NCBI GenBank assembly: GCA_938036835.1
Contig: CALHWB010000040.1
Coordinates: forward strand, 1-64,000
Direction: 5' to 3'
Source: an uncultured Propionibacterium sp.
GTDB lineage: Bacteria; Actinomycetota; Actinomycetes; Propionibacteriales; Propionibacteriaceae
DNA length: 64,000 nucleotides
The notes beneath the pieces are model-generated. The model was given only the letters and a program-made list of their open reading frames with translations. It was not told where the DNA came from and did not search any database. A program made the position numbers and the translations under genes. Of the stretch, positions 16,181 to 25,182 are shown one piece after another. Position 1 is the first letter of the stretch. Every line of letters starts with the position of its first letter.

Positions 16181-16891
16181 TCAGTCTTCTGACAGCAACG
16201 GATCGCCCACTCGGCCATCCGTCAAGGGACCCTGGGCAAGGCGATTTGCCAATATTACCGGTTCTGGCCCGAGTAATCCCGGTCGTACCACGAGCAGCGC
16301 CCCGACCAGATCATTGGGACGCACGAGGGGTTCGCCATGCCGCAGGACCGCACAGATGCGATCCGTTTCGGCGTTCAACCGGATGACCGCCTCACGCACG
16401 TCAAAGCGACGCTCCCCATTCTTGGTCAGCCTGGACACCATGACCTGGGCTCGCCCCAGTAGCTCGACGCATGCCTGGGCTAGCACCGGTTGATCGGCTC
16501 CTGGCAGCCGGATCTCCCAGTGGGATGCCTGCAATCGATCCATCAGCGACGTCCCGTCGGACTCCGCTACCCGGACGATTCGGCAACCCGATGGCAACAC
16601 CCGGTTCAAGGCCTCCCGCAGCAGTTCGGGGTCCACCCGTGCCCGCAACGCCAGTTCCAGAAACTCGGCCTGGGAAGCGGCGCCAGTGGGGGCGGCCCCC
16701 GCGTAGGAGATCCGGGGATGCGGATTGAACCCCGACGAATAGGCCATTGGCACATCGGCCCGGCGCAGTGCGCGTTCCAGCACCCGGCTCAGATCACGAT
16801 GGCTAGCAAACCGGACCGGCCCCTGCTTCACGTAGTGGACGCGTACCCGCTGCACTGGCGGCGGTTGCTGGGGTGGCTGGGTTCGGGCCAT
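16181..16891 (-). CDS. DUF2344 protein (TIGR03936 type)
   Basis: A 236-residue protein with the family opening VHYVKQGPVRFASHRDLSRVLERALRRADVPMAYSSGFNPHPRI (read in parts). In many genomes it is fused to or next to a radical SAM protein (TIGR03960) and close to RNase E. Its reaction is not established. Here it lies upstream of RNase E on the same strand, but the radical SAM partner is missing from this locus. Confidence 0.85.
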   Translation of the reverse strand: MARTQPPQQPPPVQRVRVHYVKQGPVRFASHRDLSRVLERALRRADVPMAYSSGFNPHPRISYAGAAPTGAASQAEFLELALRARVDPELLREALNRVLPSGCRIVRVAESDGTSLMDRLQASHWEIRLPGADQPVLAQACVELLGRAQVMVSRLTKNGERRFDVREAVIRLNAETDRICAVLRHGEPLVRPNDLVGALLVVRPGLLGPEPVILANRLAQGPLTDGRVGDPLLSED

Positions 16892-16987
16892 ATGCGCAGC
16901 CTAGTTGCCTTCGGACATCGCGCTGGCAATCGATCGGTGACTGACCGCCGAGCGCATCGCGACGGCATTTGGCGTTCTGGTTGCGAC

Positions 16988-17021
16988 CGATACCGCAACC
17001 CAGGCGATACCGCAACCCAGG
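16988..17021. repeat. Perfect 17-bp tandem duplication
   Basis: CGATACCGCAACCCAGG occurs twice head to tail, at 16988-17004 and 17005-17021, in the gap between the DUF2344 gene and thpR. It lies outside coding sequence. It could be a recent slippage duplication or a doubled binding site. Confidence 0.9.
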
Positions 17022-17060
17022 TATGTTCCCGGTTGGCGCCGGCGCGGCAAACTGGATGGC

Positions 17061-17657
17061 ATGCCCGCCTGCAGCGCAACGTCTCGATCGCCGGCCCGGC
17101 GCATGTTCGTCGCCGTGGTGCCGCCCCCCAAGGCGACCGCCGAGTTGACCGGAAAGCTGGCGCCCCACCGGACCCGTTGGCCCGGTACCCGCTGGACCGA
17201 AGCGGCCAGCTGGCATCTGACGTGCAGTTTTATGGCCCACGTGGACCGCCCACGGCATCACGCGCTCCTCCCCCGGCTAGCCGAGGTGGCCGCCGGCACA
17301 GACCGGTTCGTTCTTGGCCTGTCCCGAGTCGGGGCCTTCCCCGCGGTCGAGATCGCTCGCGTGTTATGGGTGGGCGTGGAACCCGCCGACGAGTTGGCCC
17401 GGCTCGCGCGGCGCTGCCGGTGGGCGGCCGTCCAGGCCGGTATCCCCGTCGGGGCCGAGCGGTTCACCGGACATCTGACCCTGGCACGGTTTCCCCGGCC
17501 AACCGATGCCCGGCGCCCAGTCGCGGCCCTGGCCGATTTGGAGGTCGCCGCCTGGCCCGTGACCGAACTGGTGCTGTTCGAATCGCTGCTGGGCCGGGGC
17601 GATGATAACCGGCCACGCTACCTGGCGTTGGCACGCTTCGCCCTGTCCCGGCCGTGA
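17061..17657 (+). CDS. thpR: RNA 2',3'-cyclic phosphodiesterase / 2'-5' RNA ligase ThpR
   Basis: 2H phosphoesterase of 198 residues carrying the two catalytic motifs WHLT (His52, Thr54) and GHLT (His138, Thr140). It hydrolyses 2',3'-cyclic phosphate RNA ends in vitro; its cell role is unclear. ATG 17103 (MFVAVVPPP) would match the usual N-terminus better but has no clear ribosome site. ATG 17061 adds 14 residues. Confidence 0.88.
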   Translation: MPACSATSRSPARRMFVAVVPPPKATAELTGKLAPHRTRWPGTRWTEAASWHLTCSFMAHVDRPRHHALLPRLAEVAAGTDRFVLGLSRVGAFPAVEIARVLWVGVEPADELARLARRCRWAAVQAGIPVGAERFTGHLTLARFPRPTDARRPVAALADLEVAAWPVTELVLFESLLGRGDDNRPRYLALARFALSRP

Positions 17658-17710
17658 ACCGGTCAGCCCACGAATCGCCGCCCGACGCTACCCGGACCGA
17701 TTCGACCGGG

Positions 17711-18166
17711 CTAGCTCCCCCGGATAACCGGCAGGCCGGCCTCCTGCCAGGCGCCGATCCCACCCACCAGGTGGTGCACGTCGGTGAAGCCGGCCGCCAG
17801 CATCCGGTCCAACGCCGACCTGGAGCGATTCCCCGATCGGCAATAGACTGCGTAGGAGGCGCCGCGGTCCAGGGCGCCGATGCGGTCGTCGAAATCCACG
17901 CCGTTCACGTTGACATTGATGGCATTCGCCAGATGCCCAGTGGCGTACTCCTCGGGTGTGCGCACGTCCACCACCACGACGCCCTCGCTGCCCACCAGTC
18001 CGGCGAACTCCGTGACGTTCAGATCCGTCGCCAGCATGGCGGCGCTGGTCACGGCCGAGCCAGCCGGGGTGCCAGCTTCAGTTGGGGTGACGGCGCCCGC
18101 CGAACAACCACCCAGGAACGCCACGGCGACTGCCGTGAACCCACAAACGCTTTGGCCTAGCTTCAC
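17711..18166 (-). CDS. Rhodanese-domain lipoprotein
   Basis: A hydrophobic signal with lipobox FLGGC (Cys21 from GTG 18166) is followed by a linker rich in Ala and Thr, then a single rhodanese domain with the catalytic loop YCRSGNRS (Cys109) and the VDVRTPEEYATGHLANAINV core. The product should be an extracytoplasmic membrane-tethered sulfurtransferase or persulfide handler. The start is uncertain, since the frame is open upstream to 18238. It converges with thpR. Confidence 0.85.
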   Translation of the reverse strand: MKLGQSVCGFTAVAVAFLGGCSAGAVTPTEAGTPAGSAVTSAAMLATDLNVTEFAGLVGSEGVVVVDVRTPEEYATGHLANAINVNVNGVDFDDRIGALDRGASYAVYCRSGNRSRSALDRMLAAGFTDVHHLVGGIGAWQEAGLPVIRGS

Positions 18167-18289
18167 CGCTTCATCATGCCGCACCGTGCTGACCGCCACC
18201 GCTTCAACGTTCGGGTTCCGCATGAGCGCACAGCGCACGCCCAGCTTCGGCCGACCGCCGGCACAGCATCGCTGCGCAGGATTGCGTCC

Positions 18290-18418
18290 ATGATCACAGC
18301 ACTCACCACCGCAGCCATCGTCTCTGCCGCGATCGCGGGCAATGTGTTCGCCGTCATCGGCATCTGCCTAGTATTCGTGCTTGCCCTGGGGCCGTACCTG
18401 GTACCAGAGGTGACCTGA
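18290..18418 (+). CDS. Possible 42-residue membrane protein
   Basis: A short open frame from ATG 18290, with AGGA about nine bases upstream. It encodes MITALTTAAIVSAAIAG followed by NVFAVIGICLVFVLALG and PYLVPEVT: one or two hydrophobic helices and an ordinary ending. The hydrophobicity profile looks protein-like, but no family was recognised and chance is possible at this size. Confidence 0.35.
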   Translation: MITALTTAAIVSAAIAGNVFAVIGICLVFVLALGPYLVPEVT

Positions 18419-18582
18419 GCCATAGGCCACTTCCCGGGCGGCACCGGCGTCCGGGAAGCGCCAATCGACTACCGGGCGCCACGCCGGTTATCCGCACGAT
18501 GTGCCTGGCCAGTCCACCGACCGAGGGGGAAGGCCATTGGTTCGGGTCGCCGGTCGCAGCCGGCCATCGCCACGACTCGGCT

Positions 18583-19938
18583 TCAGGCAGGGTCCGAGGA
18601 ATTAACGACCGCATCCGATCGAGTTGAATCCGCTCGCAGACGTCCGCTGATCGCATCGATCGCCAGACCGATCACCAGCCCGAGCATCGCGGGCAGCAGC
18701 CAGCCCATCCCCGAGTCCCAGGACGGCAGCCAGGCCAGCCAGCTCGAGAGCGTAGCAAACCCGAGTTCTGCGGCCGCCGCTACCGCACCCAACAGGCCAG
18801 CGACACCCACCGCTCCGAAATAGGTGGCTCGCAGATGGCCGGGCACCATCACATTGAGCAGGGTAACCACGATCAACGCGATGGCCATCGGGTATAGCAG
18901 CATGGTCAGCGGCCCGACAATGAACAGAATCATTTCCAGCCCGAGATTGGCCAGCAGCAGGGATATCCCGGCTCCCACCAGCAGCCAACCCTGCCAACTG
19001 GGTCGCGGCACCAGGCTCACCGCATAGCTGGCGCAAGCGTTCAACAGCCCGATCGCGGTGGTCAGGCAGGCCAGCAGGACGATCGCTGCGAACACCGTCA
19101 GGCCCGCCCCGCCCAGCGATCGGCGGGCGGCGGTCAGCAACAGACCGGCGCCATCGGCTGGATCCCCGGGCACCCGGGTGCCCACCACGGCGAGCCCCGC
19201 ATAGACCAACCCCAGTAGCGCTGCCGCCAGCAGTCCGGCAGCCATGGCGGCGCGCAGCAACGGCCGGCTACCCGAGGCGACCTGGCCACGCAGGGCATCG
19301 ATTACCACAATGCCGAACACGATGGAGGCCAATGCGTCCATCGTGAAATAGCCACGGGTGATGCCGGCAGCGAAGGCATGCGCGGCGAAGGCGTCGCTGG
19401 CGTCGCGGTGCACTGGCTGCTGACCGATGAACACCAGCGCGCACAGCAGCAGAATCAGGGCGAGCAACGCCGGAGTCAGCCAACGCCCAACGCGGTCGGC
19501 GATCCTGCTGGGGTTGAAAGCCAATGCGACCGAGACGGCAAAGAAGACCAGGCTGTGCACGACCAGCCCCCACCTTGGATCGACCACCCCGGCCGCGGCC
19601 AACAACGGTCTGGTCGCCAGTTCATAGGAGACCGTGGCGACCCGGGGAATCGCATAGCAGGGCCCAATGGCCAGGTAGACCGCCGTGGGAAAGCCGATGC
19701 CGAAACCGACCCCAAGCCGGTGGGCCAGACCGGTTATACCCTGCCCCGAGGAGGCCACCGCGACCACCCCGGCCGCTGGAAGCAGCACCCCGGTCAGCAG
19801 AAAACCCGTCACCGCCGCCAGCAGGCTGGGACCGGATTGGGCGCCTATCACGGGTGGGAAGATGAGATTCCCCGCCCCGAAGAAAAGCGCAAACAGCATC
19901 AATCCGGTGGTTATCACCCTGGTTTGCGGGGTGTTCAT
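18583..19938 (-). CDS. brnQ: Branched-chain amino acid cation symporter BrnQ
   Basis: A 451-residue membrane protein with about twelve helices and the family N-terminus LMLFALFFGAGNLIFPP. It imports Leu, Ile and Val, driven by Na+ or H+. The FGIVVIDALRG segment is also typical. It stands alone, and no regulator lies beside it. Confidence 0.93.
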   Translation of the reverse strand: MNTPQTRVITTGLMLFALFFGAGNLIFPPVIGAQSGPSLLAAVTGFLLTGVLLPAAGVVAVASSGQGITGLAHRLGVGFGIGFPTAVYLAIGPCYAIPRVATVSYELATRPLLAAAGVVDPRWGLVVHSLVFFAVSVALAFNPSRIADRVGRWLTPALLALILLLCALVFIGQQPVHRDASDAFAAHAFAAGITRGYFTMDALASIVFGIVVIDALRGQVASGSRPLLRAAMAAGLLAAALLGLVYAGLAVVGTRVPGDPADGAGLLLTAARRSLGGAGLTVFAAIVLLACLTTAIGLLNACASYAVSLVPRPSWQGWLLVGAGISLLLANLGLEMILFIVGPLTMLLYPMAIALIVVTLLNVMVPGHLRATYFGAVGVAGLLGAVAAAAELGFATLSSWLAWLPSWDSGMGWLLPAMLGLVIGLAIDAISGRLRADSTRSDAVVNSSDPA

Positions 19939-20251
19939 GGCAGCCGACCAACTCCAGCATCCTCGACCAGATCACGCGGGCGCGCGATCGCAAGGTCAGT
20001 AGCCTAGCTGTTAGACGGACCCGCCGCATCGGGCGGATCCCACCCGCAACCGCCACCATTGAGGATTCCGAAGCCCCGCTCAGGATCTAAGCGGCCAGTT
20101 CCGCAGCAGGCCGTGACGAAAACCAACCCCGGCGAGTCATAGTCAAGGGCCGAACGATTCCCTCAAGCCCGCGCGCATCAGGATTCCTGAGGTACCTCGG
20201 TCGTGGACCATGGCTGCCAGCGCCTCGGGGCCACCGGCATCGCTCGCGAAA
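19939..20251. other. Intergenic stretch between brnQ and the ABC ATPase gene
   Basis: This 313-bp stretch has no gene I can support. It should hold the brnQ promoter and the end of the trehalose-type ABC transcript. The only structure seen is a cluster of small dyads: TCAGG-ATT-CCTGA at 20178-20190, immediately followed by the palindrome GAGGTACCTC at 20189-20198. These may terminate the ABC operon. Confidence 0.5.
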
Positions 20252-21499
20252 CTACGCGACTTCCCCGGCGGCCTTCGCCCGCTCCAGGGCCCGCTGGCGG
20301 GCTTGATCCGCGCGCTCGGCCAGTTCCTGGGCGTGCTGCTCGTCCCGGGTGAGGTTGGTACCGGTCTCCGGATCGAAGACCATCATATTGACCGGGTCGA
20401 AGTACAGCTTCGCCGGTTCGCCCTCTAGCACCTGCGAACGCGGATCCAAATTGACCACGAACTGGGTACGCATACCCTCGCCATCCAGATCGCGGTCGAG
20501 TTCCTCCAAGGTCCGCTGAACCGCCGGATCCGGCTCGAAAGGCAGATAGGCGTACTGTTCGTTGCCAAGCCACTCGGTCACATCCACGACCGCTTCGAAG
20601 ACCACCGCACCGGCCGGCGGGTCGCCGATCGTGGCATCCTTGATGTGCTCTGGCCGCAACCCCACGATCACCACATCCTTACCCGCCAGCCCGGCACGCG
20701 CAGCCTCGGGGATGGGAGCCTTGGTCATGGACAGCTCCAGATGGTCGGCGTGGACCGTAGCAGGCAGGAAGTTCATCGGCGGCGACCCGATGAATCCGGC
20801 GACGAACAGGTTTACCGGCTCCTCATAGAGTTCCCGCGGCGAGGCGCACTGCTGCAGGACGCCCTTCTTCAGCACGGCTACCCGGTCTCCCAAAGTCATC
20901 GCCTCGGTCTGATCATGGGTGACATAGATCGTGGTGATCCCCAGCCGTCGCTGCAACCGGGCGATCTCAGTGCGCATCTGGCCACGTAGCTTGGCGTCCA
21001 GATTGCTCAGCGGCTCGTCGAATAGGAAGGCATCGGCCTCGCGGACGATGGCGCGTCCCATCGCTACCCGCTGACGCTGGCCACCGGATAGGTTGGCCGG
21101 CCGGCGGTCCAGGTGCTCGGTCAGCTCAAGCATCTCGGCAGCCTCATTGACCCGGCGTTCCACTTCCTCTGGCGCCACCTTGCTGTGGTTCAACCGCAGC
21201 GGGAAGGCGATGTTCTCGCGCACGGTCAGGTGCGGATACAGCGCATAGTTCTGGAACACCATGGCCAGGTTGCGGTCCTTGGGGGCCAGCTCATTGACCC
21301 GCCGGCCACCGATTTCCAGATCGCCTGAGGTGATGTCCTCCAAACCGACAACCATCCGCAGCGTGGTCGACTTGCCACACCCAGAGGGGCCGACGAAGAT
21401 CATGAACTCACCATCGGCGATGTCCAGGCTGACGTCGTTGACGGCTTTGAAGCCGTCGCCATATTCCTTGACGATGTTCTTCAGGGTGATCTGGGCCAT
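20252..21499 (-). CDS. sugC: Sugar ABC transporter ATPase (SugC/MsiK type)
   Basis: A 415-residue ATPase of the MalK/UgpC group. Walker A is GPSGCGKST (37-45), the signature is LSGGQRQRVAMG, Walker B is AFLFDEP, and a C-terminal TOBE regulatory region follows. The last 40 residues are a charged helical tail beyond the usual end. It powers the permeases encoded upstream. Because the malEFG locus at 34-38 kb has no ATPase gene, this protein may serve both importers, as MsiK does in Streptomyces. That sharing is inference. Confidence 0.9.
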   Translation of the reverse strand: MAQITLKNIVKEYGDGFKAVNDVSLDIADGEFMIFVGPSGCGKSTTLRMVVGLEDITSGDLEIGGRRVNELAPKDRNLAMVFQNYALYPHLTVRENIAFPLRLNHSKVAPEEVERRVNEAAEMLELTEHLDRRPANLSGGQRQRVAMGRAIVREADAFLFDEPLSNLDAKLRGQMRTEIARLQRRLGITTIYVTHDQTEAMTLGDRVAVLKKGVLQQCASPRELYEEPVNLFVAGFIGSPPMNFLPATVHADHLELSMTKAPIPEAARAGLAGKDVVIVGLRPEHIKDATIGDPPAGAVVFEAVVDVTEWLGNEQYAYLPFEPDPAVQRTLEELDRDLDGEGMRTQFVVNLDPRSQVLEGEPAKLYFDPVNMMVFDPETGTNLTRDEQHAQELAERADQARQRALERAKAAGEVA

Positions 21500-21520
21500 T
21501 TCGTTTTGCTCCTTGCTGGG

Positions 21521-22363
21521 TCAGCCCTTGACGGCGCCGGAGGTAAGACCGGAGACAATCCGGCGTTGGAAGATGAGGACGAGAACGACCACTGGTATCG
21601 TCACGACCACACCGGCGGCGCAGATAGCACCGGTCGGTGATTCAAACTGACTGGCCCCGGTGAAGAAGGCCAGCGCGGCAGGCACCGTGCGCGCCTTGTC
21701 ACTGGTCAGGGAGATCGCGAATACGAAATCGTTCCAAGCCGTGAAGAAGGCGATGATTGCGGTGGTGAATACCCCTGGGGCGGCAAGCGGGACGATTACC
21801 TTGCGGAAGGCCTCCCAACTCGTGGCGCCATCGACCTGGGCGGCCTGCTCCATCTCCCACGGAATCTGCTGGAAGAAGGCCGACAACGTCCAGATCGACA
21901 GCGGCAGGGTCAGCACCAGATAGGGCAGGATCAACCCGGGAATGGTATCGAACAGGTGAATCCGACGCCATAGGTCGAACAGCGGGGTGACCAGTGAGAT
22001 CACTGGGAAGAAGGAGACCGTAAGAGCCGTGCCGAGGATGAGTCGCTTGCCTGGGAAGTCCAAGCGCGCGATGGCGTAGGCACAGAAGGTGGCCAGGATC
22101 ACCGCGATCAGGGTTGCGATTATGGTCACCAGCACCGAGTTGAACAGCGCCGGCAAGAACAGGTCCTTGGCCCCACCCGCAAAGATCAACTCGTAGTTCT
22201 CCAGAGTCGGGTGATGGGCCCAGAACTTGCCGTCGGCCCGGTCGGCGCTCGGCTTGAGCGACATATTCAAGATCCACAACAGCGGGATCACGGTATAGAC
22301 GATAATCACCACGGTGGCGACGATCTGCCAGAATTGCTGGCCCCTACTGAGTTCTCGATTCAT
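21521..22363 (-). CDS. sugB: Trehalose-type ABC permease (SugB-like)
   Basis: A 280-residue inner-membrane permease with six helices. The EAA coupling loop is EQAAQVDGATSWEAFRKVIVP and the C-terminus is IVSGLTSGAVKG, typical of MalG-type proteins. The start is ATG 22363, with AGGAGGTGAGG just upstream. A start at 22399 would overlap sugA without conserved sequence. Confidence 0.88.
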   Translation of the reverse strand: MNRELSRGQQFWQIVATVVIIVYTVIPLLWILNMSLKPSADRADGKFWAHHPTLENYELIFAGGAKDLFLPALFNSVLVTIIATLIAVILATFCAYAIARLDFPGKRLILGTALTVSFFPVISLVTPLFDLWRRIHLFDTIPGLILPYLVLTLPLSIWTLSAFFQQIPWEMEQAAQVDGATSWEAFRKVIVPLAAPGVFTTAIIAFFTAWNDFVFAISLTSDKARTVPAALAFFTGASQFESPTGAICAAGVVVTIPVVVLVLIFQRRIVSGLTSGAVKG

Positions 22364-22370
22364 CGTGACC

Positions 22371-23306
22371 TCACCTCCTGCCCCGAGCCAGATCGACACG
22401 GAATCCCTTGACGAAGATCACCGCGATGATCACTACGCACAAGAAGAGCAATACCGAAACCGCTGAGCCCAGGCCGACCTCGGTGCGGGAGATCGTCTGG
22501 TTGTAGGCGACCAGGGACAGCGACGCGGTGTTGTGGCTGCCGCCGGTCATGATGAAGATGTTGTCGAAGATGCGGAAGGCATCCAGGGTACGGAACAACA
22601 GCGCCACCATGATCTGGGACTTCATGTTCGGCAGGATCACCCGCCGCAACCGCTCACCCCAGGTGGCGCCATCCACGATGGCAGCCTCCTCCATGGCGCT
22701 GTCTATCTGGGTCAGCCCGGCCAACAGCAGCAGGGACATGAAGGGTGTGGTTTTCCAGATCTCCGAGACACAGATTGGCACCAGGGAACTCCCGAACCCA
22801 CCGAACCAGTCGAAATCGGCTGGGAAGACACCGAATGTCAGCCGGTTCAGCAGCGGATCCACGAAACCGGTGTCGGTCGCGAAAGCATAGAACCAGGAGA
22901 ACGCCGAAACCACCGTGATGATGGAGTAGGGGATCAGCACTATGGTACGCAGCAGCCCACGCCCATGAATCACCTTCTCCATGGCCAGCGCGATACCGAA
23001 CCCGAGAATCAATTCGATGACCACGGTGATCAGCGTGATTAGTGCGGTGGCCCCAAAGGCCTGCCACCACAGCGGATCGGTCAAGATGATCCCATAATTG
23101 CGCAGGAAAACGAACTCCCGGCCGCTCGGGTTGGTCAACCGATAGTTGAACAACGAGGTGTACACCGCCTGCGCGATCGGGTAGAGGGTAACCAGTACCA
23201 TGATCACGAATGCTGGCCCAGCCAGTCGCCAGCCCAGCCGCCGTTCGGCCAAGGCTCGATCGGTGATCCTGGCCTTTGCGAGGCTGGAGGTATTGGTTGT
23301 GCTCAC
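22371..23306 (-). CDS. sugA: Trehalose-type ABC permease (SugA-like)
   Basis: A 311-residue MalF-type permease with six helices and the coupling loop EEAAIVDGATWGERLRRVILP. It has no large external domain, unlike the malF product at 35.5 kb. The GTG start at 23306 overlaps the binding-protein stop by four bases. Confidence 0.88.
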   Translation of the reverse strand: MSTTNTSSLAKARITDRALAERRLGWRLAGPAFVIMVLVTLYPIAQAVYTSLFNYRLTNPSGREFVFLRNYGIILTDPLWWQAFGATALITLITVVIELILGFGIALAMEKVIHGRGLLRTIVLIPYSIITVVSAFSWFYAFATDTGFVDPLLNRLTFGVFPADFDWFGGFGSSLVPICVSEIWKTTPFMSLLLLAGLTQIDSAMEEAAIVDGATWGERLRRVILPNMKSQIMVALLFRTLDAFRIFDNIFIMTGGSHNTASLSLVAYNQTISRTEVGLGSAVSVLLFLCVVIIAVIFVKGFRVDLARGRR

Positions 23307-24607
23307 AGCAGTGCCTCCCCTTGCAACACCTTCATGATCAGGTCGGTCGATTCCGCGGGCGTGGTCTCGGGACCCACCTCATCGGGCGGTGACCAGGTGC
23401 GCTGGATCGCGGTAGACAGATCGCCATAGTATGCAGTGCGGGGCCGCTGCACCGCGACATTCAACGAATCGCGGATGGCATCGGCCATCGGGAACTCGGC
23501 ACGGATCTGTGGATCGTCGAAGACCGCGGATCGCGAGGCCGGGTTGCCTGTACCCAGCATGTATGCCTTCTGGTGCTCGGCACTGGTGATACAGGCGATG
23601 GCCCGCCAGGCCAGATCCTGTTTCGTGGACGCGGTGTTGACACCCAACTCGATGCCACCAAAGGGCGGCGCGGACTCCTTATCGGCGTCCACCCGTGGAT
23701 AGGTCGTCCAGGCCACATCGTCCAGGAAGGGCACCTCATTGGCCTTCATGGCCGCATAGACATACGGCCAGTTGAGCATGAAGCCCGAGGTGGCATCGTC
23801 GGAAAACATATTCAGCGAGGTGGTCTCGTTCATCGACGACAGGGCCGGCCCGACCACACCCGAGTTGGCTAGATCCTGAATCACGCTGGCCGCGCGCCGT
23901 CCGGCATCGGTGTCCAAACCAAGCTGGGTCTGGTCGGCCGGCGCCCCCTCGTTCTGGACGATGGCACCGCCCGCCCCGGCCACCAGGGCATTGACGAAAA
24001 CCGTATAGCCCTCGTAGCGCTTGGCCTGCACCGCTATCTGCCTGTCGGCTGCCCGGGCGGCGGCAATGAGCTGTTCGAAGGTGACCGGCTCGGCCATGTC
24101 TAGACCGGCTCGTGCGGCGACCGACTTGCGATACCACAGCAACTGGGTATTGGCCCAGAAAGGCGCCGCCATCAGGGTATTCTGCCATTCGGAAGCGTCC
24201 AGGGCACCCTGCACCCGGTCCTCGGTGAATTCGCTGAGATACCGGTCGGGCACCGCGGCCAGATAGCCAGCCTCACCGAACTCGGGCACCACAACCGGGT
24301 CCAGACTCATGATGTCCACCCCGGAATCATTGGCCGCAAGCCTGCGAATCAACTGCTGGCGCTGATCGGAAGCTTCGTTGGGCAGCTGTTCGATCTTGAT
24401 TGAGTACTGGCCACCGGAGGCTGCGGTGCATTCCGCGGCCAATTGCGCCTGACCACCTCCGGTCGGGGAAGAACCGCCCCCATCGGGATTGATGAACCAG
24501 GTCAGGACGGTGGCATCATCGCCCGCAGCACAGCCGACCATGCCCGGGGCAAGCAAAGCCGCCAGAGCCAGCCCCAGTACCGATTTTCGTGCAGTCTTGA
24601 ACTTCAT
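23303..24607 (-). CDS. lpqY: LpqY-like sugar-binding lipoprotein
   Basis: A 434-residue solute-binding lipoprotein with lipobox MVGC (Cys26). The mature part resembles mycobacterial LpqY, the trehalose-binding protein: RRLAANDSGVDIMSLD, EFGEAGYL, NTQLLWYR, NWPYVYA, and a C-terminal ESTDLIMK. It is the first gene of lpqY-sugA-sugB-sugC. Trehalose as substrate is inferred from this likeness; another disaccharide cannot be excluded. Confidence 0.8.
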   Translation of the reverse strand: MKFKTARKSVLGLALAALLAPGMVGCAAGDDATVLTWFINPDGGGSSPTGGGQAQLAAECTAASGGQYSIKIEQLPNEASDQRQQLIRRLAANDSGVDIMSLDPVVVPEFGEAGYLAAVPDRYLSEFTEDRVQGALDASEWQNTLMAAPFWANTQLLWYRKSVAARAGLDMAEPVTFEQLIAAARAADRQIAVQAKRYEGYTVFVNALVAGAGGAIVQNEGAPADQTQLGLDTDAGRRAASVIQDLANSGVVGPALSSMNETTSLNMFSDDATSGFMLNWPYVYAAMKANEVPFLDDVAWTTYPRVDADKESAPPFGGIELGVNTASTKQDLAWRAIACITSAEHQKAYMLGTGNPASRSAVFDDPQIRAEFPMADAIRDSLNVAVQRPRTAYYGDLSTAIQRTWSPPDEVGPETTPAESTDLIMKVLQGEALL

Positions 24608-24662
24608 CGTTCTCCTCAGTCAACGCTCAGCCTTGCGTTTCCCATTCAGAACCACGCTGTCA

Positions 24663-24677
24663 GTGGTATCGAACCAC
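24663..24677. promoter_or_regulatory. Inverted repeat upstream of lpqY
   Basis: GTGGT-ATCGA-ACCAC is a perfect 5-bp inverted repeat with a five-base spacer, 56 bp ahead of lpqY. The position suits a repressor site for the sugar operon. No regulator gene is adjacent. Confidence 0.35.
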
Positions 24678-24875
24678 AGATCGAGCGAAACTGCTACCCG
24701 TGTCACACCGGGACTTGGTTTTGCCTCCGGCTGCCCCAGCGAGTCATCACCATCTGGCGGGACATCCAGGCCGCCTAGACGGACAATGCCGCTGTGAACC
24801 GGGTAGCCTGCGGCGATGGACCGCTCGGAGCGTAGGCTAGGGATCGCCTCGACACCCTCAGGAAACGAGTCCACG

Positions 24876-25181
24876 ATGTCACAGATTGCGATCCACTACA
24901 CCACCGTCAAGGACATCGGCCGGCAGGTCTGTGAGCCGGCCGAACACCTGGATGGCATGGCACGCCGGCTGGGCGAGTTGGCCAGCGTGTCCGGCGATCC
25001 CGGATTTCGCGTCGATGCCGCGCTGGCCGCGGTCTGCGGCGATGCCGCCAGCAGCATCCGGACCGCCCGGCAGCGGCTGGGCGACACGGGAGAACAGATC
25101 TATCGCTCCGGCTTGGAGTTCGAGCAATTGGAGGAGTCGAACGTCGCACTCGCCTCCGCAGATGGCAAAGCGAGGTCATGA
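24876..25181 (+). CDS. Small helical T7SS-type partner (EspC/WXG100-like)
   Basis: A 101-residue protein from ATG 24876 with GGAAACGAG upstream. It is all-helical, with two amphipathic helices around a loop (VSGDPGF). Size and pattern match the EspC/WXG100-like proteins that ride with type VII secretion substrates. There is no clear WXG motif and no signal peptide. One base separates its stop from the calpain gene start, so the two are probably co-translated and may bind each other. Family membership is inferred from size, helix pattern and position. Confidence 0.6.
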   Translation: MSQIAIHYTTVKDIGRQVCEPAEHLDGMARRLGELASVSGDPGFRVDAALAAVCGDAASSIRTARQRLGDTGEQIYRSGLEFEQLEESNVALASADGKARS

Positions 25182-25182
25182 C

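Noticed and set aside
24816..24875. Upstream in-frame ATG for the small helical T7SS-type protein
   Set aside because: Adds 20 unconserved residues; ATG 24876 has the ribosome site and gives the usual size of about 100 residues.
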